Shown in pieces: positions 1-5,953 of a stretch of DNA of 10,141 nt (position 1 is the first letter of the stretch; the number at the start of each line of letters is the position of its first letter). This DNA comes from Acidobacteriaceae bacterium. Lineage in GTDB: Bacteria; Acidobacteriota; Terriglobia; Terriglobales; Acidobacteriaceae. The position numbers and the translations under genes are program-made. The notes under the pieces were generated by a model, which searched no databases, had not been told where the DNA came from, and saw only the letters and a program-made list of their open reading frames with translations. The stretch spans positions 4,512 to 14,652 of the forward strand of contig PMGP01000176.1 of NCBI GenBank assembly GCA_003156235.1, written 5' to 3'.

Positions 1-152
1 GTCTCCAGCTTGGACAGCAGCGCCGTGGAAAGTCCGGTCTCCGCCGCCAGGCGTGAGAGCGTGAGTCGCTTCTTGGTGCGCAGTGAGCGCAGCTTCATCC
101 CAATGCAATAAGGTTCAAGAGACCACTGCGCGTAGGAAACAGTTTTGGACAT
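1..152 (-). CDS. XRE-family HTH transcriptional regulator, N-terminal part (gene runs off the left edge)
   Basis: Fifty codons are visible, starting at the ATG read from 152 down. A GAGGGAG ribosome-binding site lies about 7 bases upstream of it. After a short lead (MSKTVSYAQWSLEPYC) comes a lambda-repressor-type HTH: residues 17-50 contain IGMKLRSLR, then TLSRLAAETGLSTALLSKLE, the usual helix 2-turn-recognition helix-LSKLE pattern of XRE regulators. Many proteins with this opening carry a C-terminal cupin sensor domain, but that part lies outside the window, so the cupin is only a guess. It is a cytoplasmic DNA-binding protein. It is transcribed divergently from the winged-helix/TPR regulator to the right. 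The 14-bp palindrome 41-54 bases upstream of its start is a natural candidate for autoregulation (inference). Family call is firm; target and ligand are unknown. Confidence 0.85.
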   Translation of the reverse strand, partial: MSKTVSYAQWSLEPYCIGMKLRSLRTKKRLTLSRLAAETGLSTALLSKLE

Positions 153-192
153 GGCAAACTCCCTCTCGTTAGTCTGCCAACTGCCAGTCTTG

Positions 193-206
193 TTTTTCCG
201 GAAAAA
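193..206. promoter_or_regulatory. 14-bp perfect palindrome, candidate operator
   Basis: TTTTTCCGGAAAAA is a perfect inverted repeat in the divergent spacer, 41-54 bases upstream of the XRE regulator start. XRE dimers usually bind short dyads close to their own promoter, so this is a plausible operator. No footprint or second copy is seen in the window to confirm it. Confidence 0.4.
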
Positions 207-209
207 TAC

Positions 210-242
210 TTGAAATTACCCTGAAGTTTCCTTGAAGTCTAC
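210..242. promoter_or_regulatory. Three 11-bp iterons (heptamer plus 4-bp spacer), candidate binding site for a winged-helix regulator
   Basis: TTGAAAT (210-216), CTGAAGT (221-227) and TTGAAGT (232-238) repeat with an exact 11-bp period; the spacers are TACC, TTCC and CTAC. Heptamers with 4-bp spacers on one face of the helix are the known layout for PhoB-type and SARP-type winged-helix proteins. The adjacent plus-strand gene encodes exactly such a DNA-binding domain, so autoregulation, or control of both divergent genes, is a reasonable inference. Confidence 0.45.
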
Positions 243-258
243 CCTTGGTAACGCATCA

Positions 259-287
259 TTGATTACTTCGTAATAAATAAATACAAA
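259..287 (+). promoter_or_regulatory. Possible sigma-70 promoter for the winged-helix/TPR regulator
   Basis: TTGATT (259-264), a 17-base spacer and TACAAA (282-287) lie in the most AT-rich part of the divergent spacer. Each box matches the consensus at four of six positions. A small palindrome, ATTAC-TTC-GTAAT (262-274), overlaps the first box. The rest of 288-515 holds no further gene that I can support. Confidence 0.25.
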
Positions 288-506
288 GAATTTCGTCATG
301 CCCTTCCCATGCGTATTGAAAAACAGATAGTCTGATGGTCTATGAAATAACTGGACTCATTGAAGCACAGAGATTCGCTGGGACTACTGCTCTCTTTTTC
401 CTCCCCTGGGTCTTCCCCGCGCAGATTCCCGCGACCACTGTTGTTTGCTGCCTTTCTTTTTGTCCTGAAGGGCAAGAGATCGGTAGCTGTGTCGCCCAGG
501 ATAAGG

Positions 507-518
507 GGAGGCGAAGTG
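507..518 (+). promoter_or_regulatory. Ribosome-binding site and GTG start favoured for the winged-helix/TPR regulator
   Basis: GGAGG (507-511) is followed four bases later by GTG (516-518). The same GGAGG-N4-GTG arrangement is used by the gene starting at 6060. The further upstream TTG at 360 has no comparable site. This is why 516 is preferred, although a start inside the repeats (GTG 621 or GTG 747) cannot be excluded. Confidence 0.45.
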
Positions 519-2594
519 GCAGCAACGAAAGAGCCCTACTCAGTTTCGAGCGATGCGCATGATCCGAGCTTGCCGGCGACTCGGAATCCCCAACGAGCGA
601 TTTTGACTCGTTGGGATGAGGTGACAGGTCTCGACCGCCGGCGTGGAGATACTATTGTTTCGGAGACAGGTTCTGTTCGCCGGAGTGGAGATGCGGGCTC
701 CCCGGCGAAAGGTTCCGGGCGCCGGAGTGGAGATGCGGGCGCAACGGTGGCAAGCCTTGGCCGCCGGAGTGGAGATTCCGGATCGAAGATTGCTCTTGGC
801 CGTCGGGGTCGAGCATCGGCCTGTTCTTTTGCCGGCTTCCGGCTGGATGCTGATGGTACGCTGTGGCGCGGCGAAGTGGTGGTTCACTTGCCTCCCAAGG
901 AACTCTCGGCGCTGCGACTGCTTATAGCGCACGCCGCCCAGGTGGTCACGCCTGCGCAGATGAAAAATGCCTTGTGGGGCGATGTGCATGTGACGGCAGA
1001 CAGCGTTCCCAAGTGTATGTCCAGCCTGCGCGCGCGGCTTGAGCCGGATGCGTGCATCCAAACTGTTTACAAGCGCGGCTACCGCTTCACGGCCACAATC
1101 AGGCGAGAGGGCGCGGCGCCGGCCGGGACGCTTGTTCGGCTGGCCATCATGCCCTTCGCCACCGGGCACTTCGTTCCGGAACATCTCGGATTGGCCCTGG
1201 CGGAAGAAACCACGGCCTCCCTCGCCCGCGCGGAATGCTTTGCCGTTGCGGTGCTGGCCAGGGATTCGGTCTTCAACCTGGCGCAGCGCGGGCTCACCGC
1301 CCTGCAGATTGGCCGGGAACTGAAGGCCGACCTGGTTCTGACCGGAACCCTGCAGGCGTTCTCCTCGCATTACCGGCTCCGGGCGGAGATGATCCGCATC
1401 GAGGACGGCACGCAAATCTGGGTTGAAGATCTACTGGCGCCGCAGAGCCGGACAAGCGCGCTGCAGTCGGAGCTGATGCGGCGGCTGGCCTATCGATTCG
1501 GCGCCGGGGATCCTCCCGAAGCATCTTTATCGCAACGGCCGGGTGATGTTGGCCTCGATATCTCCGCCGCCGCCGTCAACGGTATTAAGGACGAAAGTGG
1601 CAACCGGCATGCTGAGGCCTACGAAATATTTCTGAGCGGTCACCATGAGTGGCAGACGCTTCATCGCCACCGCATGCAGGACGGCCTGCAGCGCCTTTTA
1701 AATGCCATCGAACTGGATCCCACGCTGATCTGCGCAAAGGTCGATCTGGCGCGCCTGTGCGTTGCCCAGGGTTTGTATGGCTTCATGTCTCCGAGCGCCT
1801 CCGCGGAGCTGGTGCACCGCATGGCGGAATCGATTCCCGACCTGACCAATCAGGCCGAAGCCCTGCTGCCCGCGCTGGGCTGGGTCAACTTCCACTTCGA
1901 CCGCAACCTGCCTTCGGCCTTGTTGGCTTACTCTCTCAGCGCGCATCTGCCCCACGATCTTTGGACCACCCGCGCGCGCTCCATGTTCGCCGTCAGCCGA
2001 CTTCGCTATGCCGAGGCCATCGAGTTGCTGCGCGCGGCCATTCGTATCGATCCCTTTTCATCCTGGCTGCACAGCCGCCTGGCCTGGGCCCTCCACATGG
2101 ATGGGCAGGCCGCCGAAAGCATGGAACTGGCCCGCAAGATGATCGCCCAGTTTCCCGGCCTTGAAAGCACCTGTCTCTACGGGTCGGTGATCCTTGCCTA
2201 CAACGGAGAGGCGGAACAGGCAATCGAACTTGCGAGAACTCTCGCGCAGCGCTCGCCCCACTTCGATCCTGCCGGCGCCGCGCATGCCTATGCGCTGGCC
2301 TGCGCCGGCCGCGCGGATGAGGCCCGTGTCGTCCTCGATAGGCTGCAATGGCTGAGCCGGGAACGCTACGTGGTGCGCTTGTTCATGCCCGCCGCCTATG
2401 TGGCTCTGGGAGAATATGAAGCCGCCCTGGCCGAACTGCGCGCCGCAAACGAGGTCCGCTGCCCCTGGTTCTTTCAGATGATGGCTAATCCATCCCTCAA
2501 TCCCCTCCACGGCAACCCGGAGTTCGAGCGACTGCGCGCCATTCTCCCCGCCATGGAGGCTGAAGTCGAGCAGGATCTGGAAATGGAAGATTGA
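516..2594 (+). CDS. Winged-helix (OmpR/CadC-type) DNA-binding regulator with TolB-like and TPR domains
   Basis: A 692-residue protein if started at GTG 516; the frame is open back to TTG 360 (744 residues), and the first in-frame ATG lies inside the DNA-binding domain. Residues 41-100 hold a basic repeat linker (RRSGDAG units) encoded by a minisatellite. Residues 105-195 form a Trans_reg_C winged helix (LPPKELSALRLL, NALWGD, then the typical C-terminal YKRGYRF hairpin). Residues 206-308 resemble the TolB-like/adenylate-cyclase-associated domain (RLAIMPF, LKADLVLTGTLQ, GTQIWVEDLL). From about 366 to 680 come helical TPR-type repeats. No transmembrane segment separates the domains, so it should be a soluble one-component regulator, unlike CadC. 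Such proteins are numerous in Acidobacteriota and their ligands are mostly unknown. The adjacent 11-bp iterons may be its own operator (inference). Domain assignment is firm, the start codon is not. Confidence 0.8.
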   Translation: MAATKEPYSVSSDAHDPSLPATRNPQRAILTRWDEVTGLDRRRGDTIVSETGSVRRSGDAGSPAKGSGRRSGDAGATVASLGRRSGDSGSKIALGRRGRASACSFAGFRLDADGTLWRGEVVVHLPPKELSALRLLIAHAAQVVTPAQMKNALWGDVHVTADSVPKCMSSLRARLEPDACIQTVYKRGYRFTATIRREGAAPAGTLVRLAIMPFATGHFVPEHLGLALAEETTASLARAECFAVAVLARDSVFNLAQRGLTALQIGRELKADLVLTGTLQAFSSHYRLRAEMIRIEDGTQIWVEDLLAPQSRTSALQSELMRRLAYRFGAGDPPEASLSQRPGDVGLDISAAAVNGIKDESGNRHAEAYEIFLSGHHEWQTLHRHRMQDGLQRLLNAIELDPTLICAKVDLARLCVAQGLYGFMSPSASAELVHRMAESIPDLTNQAEALLPALGWVNFHFDRNLPSALLAYSLSAHLPHDLWTTRARSMFAVSRLRYAEAIELLRAAIRIDPFSSWLHSRLAWALHMDGQAAESMELARKMIAQFPGLESTCLYGSVILAYNGEAEQAIELARTLAQRSPHFDPAGAAHAYALACAGRADEARVVLDRLQWLSRERYVVRLFMPAAYVALGEYEAALAELRAANEVRCPWFFQMMANPSLNPLHGNPEFERLRAILPAMEAEVEQDLEMED
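589..615. repeat. Hairpin-forming inverted repeat at the 5' end of the regulator gene
   Basis: CCCAACGAG (589-597) and CTCGTTGGG (607-615) are perfectly complementary around a 9-base loop; one bulged base allows two more pairs outside. It lies just before the 42-bp repeat array. Together they look like dispersed intergenic palindromic repeats rather than ordinary coding sequence. Confidence 0.6.
636..815. repeat. 42-bp minisatellite, four units plus a degenerate fifth
   Basis: The core CGCCGGAGTGGAGAT starts at 636 (one mismatch), 678, 720 and 762, exactly 42 bp apart. A decayed copy (CGTCGGGGTCGAG) follows at 801, 39 bp after the fourth. Only the first 15-20 bases of each unit are well conserved; the rest varies. 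Because 42 and 39 are multiples of three, the array keeps the regulator's frame and reads as 14-residue units starting RRSGD. Read on the minus strand the same units give ISTPA repeats, so the array is open in several frames and does not by itself prove translation. Confidence 0.85.
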
Positions 2595-2620
2595 ATAACC
2601 TAAGGCGCTTGGGTTAGAAT
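2591..2620 (+). promoter_or_regulatory. Possible promoter for the DUF2442 gene
   Basis: TTGAAT (2591-2596), an 18-base spacer and TAGAAT (2615-2620) lie between the two genes. The second box ends only 8 bases before the ATG at 2629, and there is no clear Shine-Dalgarno sequence, so the transcript could be leaderless or nearly so. The same TAGAAT box recurs at 3615 and 6000. Confidence 0.4.
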
Positions 2621-2628
2621 AAGAACAC

Positions 2629-3066
2629 ATGGCCTCGATCCGGTTCCATGGCGTTACCACCGACGCTGAAATTGAAGCCGCTCTGGAAAGGGCCAAGCTC
2701 CACGACAGCGACCCGCGCGCGCGCGCCGTTGAGCATATTCCAGACCTTCGCCTGCTCATCGTGGGACTCAGCAACGGGCGCAGGCTGGTGCTTCCCGTCG
2801 AGGACCTGCAAGGGCTGGGCAACGCCACTCATAAGCAGATTCAGAACTACGAATTGCTCGGACATGGAACCGGCATCAGCTTTCCAGAACTCGACGTAGA
2901 CCTGTACGTTCCCGCCCTGATCGAAGGCGTCTATGGAAACCGCCGCTGGATGGCGCAATTGGGCAAGAAGGGCGGCAGTGCCAAAACCGAGGCAAAACGC
3001 AAGGCGGCAAAGGCCAACGGCGCAAAAGGCGGAAGGCCGGTAAGAGCCGCCGCTGTGAGCGCTTGA
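2629..3066 (+). CDS. DUF2442 domain-containing protein with basic C-terminal tail
   Basis: A 145-residue protein. Residues 10-30 form an N-terminal helix (DAEIEAALERAKLHDSDPRA). Residues 33-100 match the DUF2442 pattern: a strand pair around LRLLIVGLSNGRRLVLPVEDL, then GTGISFPELDVDLYVPALIEGVYG. Residues 105-137 make the glycine- and lysine-rich tail seen in the longer members (GKKGGSAKT, NGAKGGRP). The function is not established. Shorter DUF2442 proteins often sit beside DUF4160, a RelE-like toxin candidate, and are treated as antitoxin-like. No such partner is seen here, so a toxin-antitoxin role is not supported. The basic tail suggests nucleic-acid contact (inference). The gene starts 34 bases after the upstream regulator and may have its own promoter. 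Family call is good, function open. Confidence 0.8.
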   Translation: MASIRFHGVTTDAEIEAALERAKLHDSDPRARAVEHIPDLRLLIVGLSNGRRLVLPVEDLQGLGNATHKQIQNYELLGHGTGISFPELDVDLYVPALIEGVYGNRRWMAQLGKKGGSAKTEAKRKAAKANGAKGGRPVRAAAVSA

Positions 3067-3192
3067 GCAAGGACATAATCGGCCGAATACCCTCTTATTT
3101 CTTAACAAATTACCGAATTGAGCCGACAGTCTCTGTGAGCGGTTGGGGCGTCGGGAGAACGTGTTAACCGAGCGAATCGCTCATTATGTTAC
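3067..3192. other. Intergenic stretch before the terminator, no gene seen
   Basis: About 126 bases separate the DUF2442 stop codon from the terminator stem. The only structure seen is a 13-bp perfect palindrome, GAGCGAATCGCTC (3170-3182), shortly before the terminator. It could be the 3' untranslated region of the DUF2442 transcript or the body of a short RNA; the sequence does not decide. Confidence 0.4.
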
Positions 3193-3226
3193 GCAATAGG
3201 CCGCACTCAGCGGCCTATTGCTTTTT
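3193..3226 (+). terminator. Strong intrinsic terminator
   Basis: GCAATAGGCCGC (3193-3204) pairs perfectly with GCGGCCTATTGC (3210-3221) around a 5-base loop and is followed by TTTTT (3222-3226). A 12-bp stem with a T-run on the plus strand is a textbook Rho-independent terminator. It most likely ends the DUF2442 transcript, or a short RNA encoded just before it. The minus strand has no T-run, so it is one-directional. Confidence 0.9.
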
Positions 3227-3427
3227 CGGTTTGATTTTGTCGCCTTTCGGCATCACATAGAAGATATCCGGGTTGGAGCGATACTTGGAACATTCCAGTA
3301 TCGCTTCATCCTGCACGAGATTTCCAAGTCTGCCAACCCGAGCCTCTGGATTTTTTATGAATGAGATGGCAATTGCTTTATAGGTCTCTATGGAACCTCT
3401 GCACAAGTCGATGCTTTGAAAGGGCAC
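3215..3427 (-). pseudogene. Possible remnant of a small gene of unknown function, 5' end replaced by a MITE-like element
   Basis: A 70-codon open frame begins with a GTG inside the MITE-like element, so its first dozen codons (MPFQSIDLCRGS) come from that element. The rest (for example NPEARVGRLGNLVQDEAIL and NPDIFYVMPKGDKIKPKKQ) looks more protein-like than a random frame, and its stop codon falls in the plus-strand terminator stem. Base composition at 3225-3390 is clearly more AT-rich than the neighbouring genes, as expected for acquired DNA. I do not recognise a family. The simplest reading is the 3' end of a gene whose start was lost when the element inserted. A chance open frame is also possible. 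Confidence 0.25.
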
Positions 3428-3520
3428 GACTTCAGTCGTGCCGCAAAAGCAGCAAAATGAACGCGGGCTTTAGCCCTTGAGGGAATGTTGGACTGCAACA
3501 AAGGCTTGTTCAGAGGTTCC
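3392..3520. mobile_element. 129-bp MITE-like element with 16-bp terminal inverted repeats
   Basis: The ends GGAACCTCTGCACAAG (3392-3407) and CTTGTTCAGAGGTTCC (3505-3520) are inverted copies with one mismatch in 16. Inside are two more hairpins: GGCACGAC-TTCA-GTCGTGCC (3423-3442) and GGGC-TTTA-GCCC (3465-3476). There is no room for a transposase, so it would have to be moved in trans by an insertion sequence with matching ends. No clear target-site duplication flanks it. Similar palindromic units are, to my memory, widely dispersed in Acidobacteriota genomes; copy number cannot be checked here. Confidence 0.75.
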
Positions 3521-3590
3521 CAATGTATTGGTTGATGTGTGGACCGGTAGGCGATCCGAATCTACGATTGGCTCCATCAGCGAAAAATCC

Positions 3591-3603
3591 GTGGTCTGAC
3601 CAC
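3591..3603. promoter_or_regulatory. Operator-like palindrome upstream of nfnAB, resembling FadR/GntR-type sites
   Basis: GTGGTC-T-GACCAC is a perfect 13-bp palindrome. Its core TGGTCTGACCA fits the TGGTNNNACCA pattern known for FadR-subfamily GntR regulators. It covers the expected -35 position of a promoter whose -10 box is TAGAAT (3615-3620), so a bound protein would probably repress. No GntR gene lies in the window. Confidence 0.5.
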
Positions 3604-3614
3604 CGCGAATGTCG

Positions 3615-3620
3615 TAGAAT
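3615..3620 (+). promoter_or_regulatory. nfnA: Likely -10 box of the nfnAB operon
   Basis: TAGAAT matches TATAAT at five of six positions and ends 6 bases before the nfnA ATG. Transcription would then begin at or next to the start codon. This fits the absence of any Shine-Dalgarno sequence and suggests a leaderless mRNA. A -35 box is not convincing. Confidence 0.45.
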
Positions 3621-3626
3621 CTCTTT

Positions 3627-4511
3627 ATGTACAAGATTTTGGATGCCCGCAGTGTCGGCCTCAACATCAAGCAGTTTGTGATTGAGGCGCCGCGCATTGC
3701 GCGCAAGCACCAGCCGGGGCAGTTCATCATTCTCCGCATTCATGACAAAGGCGAGCGCATTCCGCTCACCATCAAGTCTTCCGACCCTCAGGCCGGCACA
3801 GTCACCATCGTGGTGCAGGCCATCGGCAAGACCACCTCCTTGTTGAACTGCCTGGAAACGGGCGACTCCATTCTGGACATCGTAGGCCCGCTCGGCAAGC
3901 CCTCGGAGATCGAAAACTACGGCACCGCGGTCATCTTGGCCGGCAGCGTCGGCACGGCTATGGCGCTGCCCACCGCCTATGCGCTCAAGAAGGCCGGCAA
4001 TCACGTGGTTTTCATTGAAGGCTCGCGCAATAAAGAGATGGTCGTCTTTGAAGATGAAGTCCGCTCCTCCAGCAGCGAGACTTACGTGATGACCGACGAC
4101 GGCAGCTACGGCGAGCAAGGCCTGGTGACAAAAAAGCTCGATGAGTTGATCGCCGCCGGCCGCAAGATCGACTTTGTCCTCGCCGTGGGCCCGGTGCCCA
4201 TGATGAGGGCCGTGGCGCGCATCACCGCGCCGCTGGGCATCAAGACCATGGTCAGCCTCAACTCCATCATGGTGGACGGCACGGGAATGTGCGGCGGTTG
4301 CCGTGTGCTGATGGGCGACAAAAGTCAGTTTGCCTGCGTGGACGGACCGGAGTTCGACGCCTCCAAAGTTAACTTCGAGGTTCTCATGCAGCGCAACGCC
4401 ATGTATCGCGAGAAGGAGTGCGCCTCGCTGAAACAATTTCAGGAGCGCTGGGAGGAGCAAGTGGCCGAGCTTCGCGAAGAATTGGCCGCGAAGGAGAGCC
4501 ATCATGTCTGA
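3627..4511 (+). CDS. nfnA: NADPH:ferredoxin oxidoreductase small subunit (NfnA/SudB type)
   Basis: A 294-residue cytoplasmic flavoprotein of the ferredoxin-NADP+ reductase superfamily. The N-terminal barrel has the FAD-binding RIPLTI (44-49). A nucleotide-binding half follows with AGSVGTA (105-111) where relatives have GGGVG, and AVGPVPMM (186-193). Near the C-terminus, D217, C222, C225 and C237 form the set expected for the [2Fe-2S] cluster; in NfnAB one Asp and three Cys are the known ligands. In that family the complex couples NADH and reduced ferredoxin to formation of two NADPH by flavin-based electron bifurcation. Sulfide dehydrogenase (SudB) and the dihydroorotate dehydrogenase electron-transfer subunit are close alternatives. 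The partner gene nfnB overlaps by 8 bp, which favours NfnAB/SudAB over the pyrimidine role. The ATG has no ribosome-binding site but follows a TAGAAT box closely. Confidence 0.85.
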   Translation: MYKILDARSVGLNIKQFVIEAPRIARKHQPGQFIILRIHDKGERIPLTIKSSDPQAGTVTIVVQAIGKTTSLLNCLETGDSILDIVGPLGKPSEIENYGTAVILAGSVGTAMALPTAYALKKAGNHVVFIEGSRNKEMVVFEDEVRSSSSETYVMTDDGSYGEQGLVTKKLDELIAAGRKIDFVLAVGPVPMMRAVARITAPLGIKTMVSLNSIMVDGTGMCGGCRVLMGDKSQFACVDGPEFDASKVNFEVLMQRNAMYREKECASLKQFQERWEEQVAELREELAAKESHHV

Positions 4512-5940
4512 GAAAAATTCTCTTCCCCTGAAAGAACGAATGAAGATTCTGCGCATTCACATGCCGGAGGCGGACCCCGCCGTGCGCAGCCGCAATTTTG
4601 AGGAAGTCAACCAGGGATTGCCCGAGGCCGACGCTCTGACTGAAGCCTCGCGCTGCATCGAGTGCGCCAAGCCGGGTTGCGTCGTCGATTGCCCGGTGGG
4701 CGTCAAGGTCAAGGAAGTGATTGCACTGATCTGCGCCGGTGATTTTCTGGCCGCTGCGGCCAAGCTGCGCGAGGACAACTCCCTGCCCGCCATCACAGGC
4801 CGCGTCTGCCCGCAGGAGAACCAGTGCGAGGGCGGATGCATCGTGGGCAAGAAGGGCCAGCCGGTGGCCATCGGCAACCTGGAGCGCTTCATCGCCGACT
4901 ACGAGCGCCTGAGCGGCAAGCTGGGACTGCCCGCCAACGCGCCCGCAACCTGCAAGAGCGTGGCCATCGTGGGAAGCGGGCCGGCCGGTTTGAGCGCCGC
5001 CGGAGACCTCATCCAGAAGGGCCATCGCGTGCGCGTCTTCGAGGCCCTCCACGAACTGGGCGGCGTGCTGGTCTACGGCATTCCGGAGTTTCGCCTGCCC
5101 AAATCGATTGTGAGAGGCGAGGTGGACAACCTGCGCCGCATGGGCGTTGAATTCGAAACCAACGTGGTGGTCGGCAAGAGCGTCACCCTCGACGAACTGA
5201 TGAACGAGGAACACTACGACGCGGTTTTTGTAGCCACCGGCGCGGGACTTCCTGTCTTCCTCGGCGTTCCCGGCGAGCACTTCAACGGCGTCTACTCGGC
5301 CAACGAATTTCTCACCCGCGTCAATCTGATGCGCGCCTACCAGATGGAGGAGTACGATGAGCCGGTCTACGATTGCCGTGATCGCGACGTGATCGTAGTA
5401 GGCGGAGGCAACACCGCCATGGACGCGGTGAGAACCTCGCGGCGTCTGGGCGCGCGTTCAGCCACGCTGGTCTATCGCCGTTCCGATGCCGAGATGCCTG
5501 CCCGCGCCGAAGAAGTGAAACACGCGCGCGAAGAGGGAATTGAATTCCGCATGTTGACCAACCCCGTCGAATTCATTGGCGACGAAAAGGGCTGGCTCAC
5601 CGGCGCGCGCTGCGTACGCATGGAACTGGGCGAGCCCGACGCCAGCGGTCGCCGTCGCCCTGTCGAGGTCAAAGGCTCGGAATTTGTTCTGCCCGCCAAC
5701 GTGGCCATCATCGGTGTCGGCACCACCGCCAATCCGCTCATCCAAAGCACCACGCCCGATCTCGCCACCAACAAGTGGAACTACATTGTGGCCGATGAAA
5801 ATTCCATGCGCACCAGCAAGCGCGGCGTCTTTGCCGGAGGCGACATCGTCACCGGAGGCGCAACAGTCATCCTCGCCATGGGCGCGGGACGCAAGGCCGC
5901 CGCCTCGATTCATGAGTTCCTTACTGCAGGAGAGTGGTAG
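4504..5940 (+). CDS. nfnB: NADPH:ferredoxin oxidoreductase large subunit (NfnB/SudA type, glutamate synthase small-chain family)
   Basis: A 478-residue protein close to the usual length for GltD-like, NfnB and SudA proteins. Seven cysteines at 51, 54, 59, 63, 102, 108 and 112 (CIECAKPGCVVDC and CPQENQC..GC) provide ligands for two [4Fe-4S] clusters; the eighth ligand is presumably a non-Cys residue. GSGPAG (157-162) binds FAD, GGGNTA (300-305) binds NADP(H), and GGD (445-447) in FAGGDIVTGGA is the C-terminal FAD motif. Annotation pipelines may call it the homotetrameric NADPH-dependent glutamate synthase GltA; the adjacent nfnA makes a bifurcating transhydrogenase or sulfide dehydrogenase subunit more likely. 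Its ATG overlaps the nfnA stop (ATGTCTGA) and has AAGGAG 7 bases upstream, so the two are translationally coupled and probably made in equal amounts. Confidence 0.88.
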   Translation: MSEKNSLPLKERMKILRIHMPEADPAVRSRNFEEVNQGLPEADALTEASRCIECAKPGCVVDCPVGVKVKEVIALICAGDFLAAAAKLREDNSLPAITGRVCPQENQCEGGCIVGKKGQPVAIGNLERFIADYERLSGKLGLPANAPATCKSVAIVGSGPAGLSAAGDLIQKGHRVRVFEALHELGGVLVYGIPEFRLPKSIVRGEVDNLRRMGVEFETNVVVGKSVTLDELMNEEHYDAVFVATGAGLPVFLGVPGEHFNGVYSANEFLTRVNLMRAYQMEEYDEPVYDCRDRDVIVVGGGNTAMDAVRTSRRLGARSATLVYRRSDAEMPARAEEVKHAREEGIEFRMLTNPVEFIGDEKGWLTGARCVRMELGEPDASGRRRPVEVKGSEFVLPANVAIIGVGTTANPLIQSTTPDLATNKWNYIVADENSMRTSKRGVFAGGDIVTGGATVILAMGAGRKAAASIHEFLTAGEW

Positions 5941-5953
5941 AAGACTGTTGTTA

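Noticed and set aside
335..562. Small plus-strand open frame of 75 codons in the divergent spacer
   Set aside because: No ribosome-binding site, no protein-like pattern, and it overlaps the more plausible start region of the winged-helix regulator.
636..815. CRISPR-like array
   Set aside because: Regular 42-bp spacing, but only 15-20 conserved bases per unit, variable parts partly similar, no cas genes, and the repeat decays gradually as a minisatellite does.
540..1415. Long minus-strand open frame with ISTPA repeats, opposite the winged-helix regulator
   Set aside because: It lies antisense to a well-supported DNA-binding domain, has no recognisable domain, and its repeats are the minus-strand reading of the 42-bp minisatellite.
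2058..2828. 256-codon minus-strand open frame spanning the regulator end and the DUF2442 start
   Set aside because: It crosses two supported plus-strand genes and their spacer and shows no domain.
2629..3066. Toxin-antitoxin module
   Set aside because: DUF2442 proteins can accompany RelE-like partners, but neither neighbour encodes one.
3510..4556. 348-codon minus-strand open frame opposite nfnA
   Set aside because: His-, Gly- and Ala-rich composition typical of an antisense frame in GC-rich DNA; the plus strand encodes a clear NfnA.
4384..5280. 298-codon minus-strand open frame opposite nfnB
   Set aside because: Same reason: antisense shadow of a protein with all expected cluster and flavin motifs.
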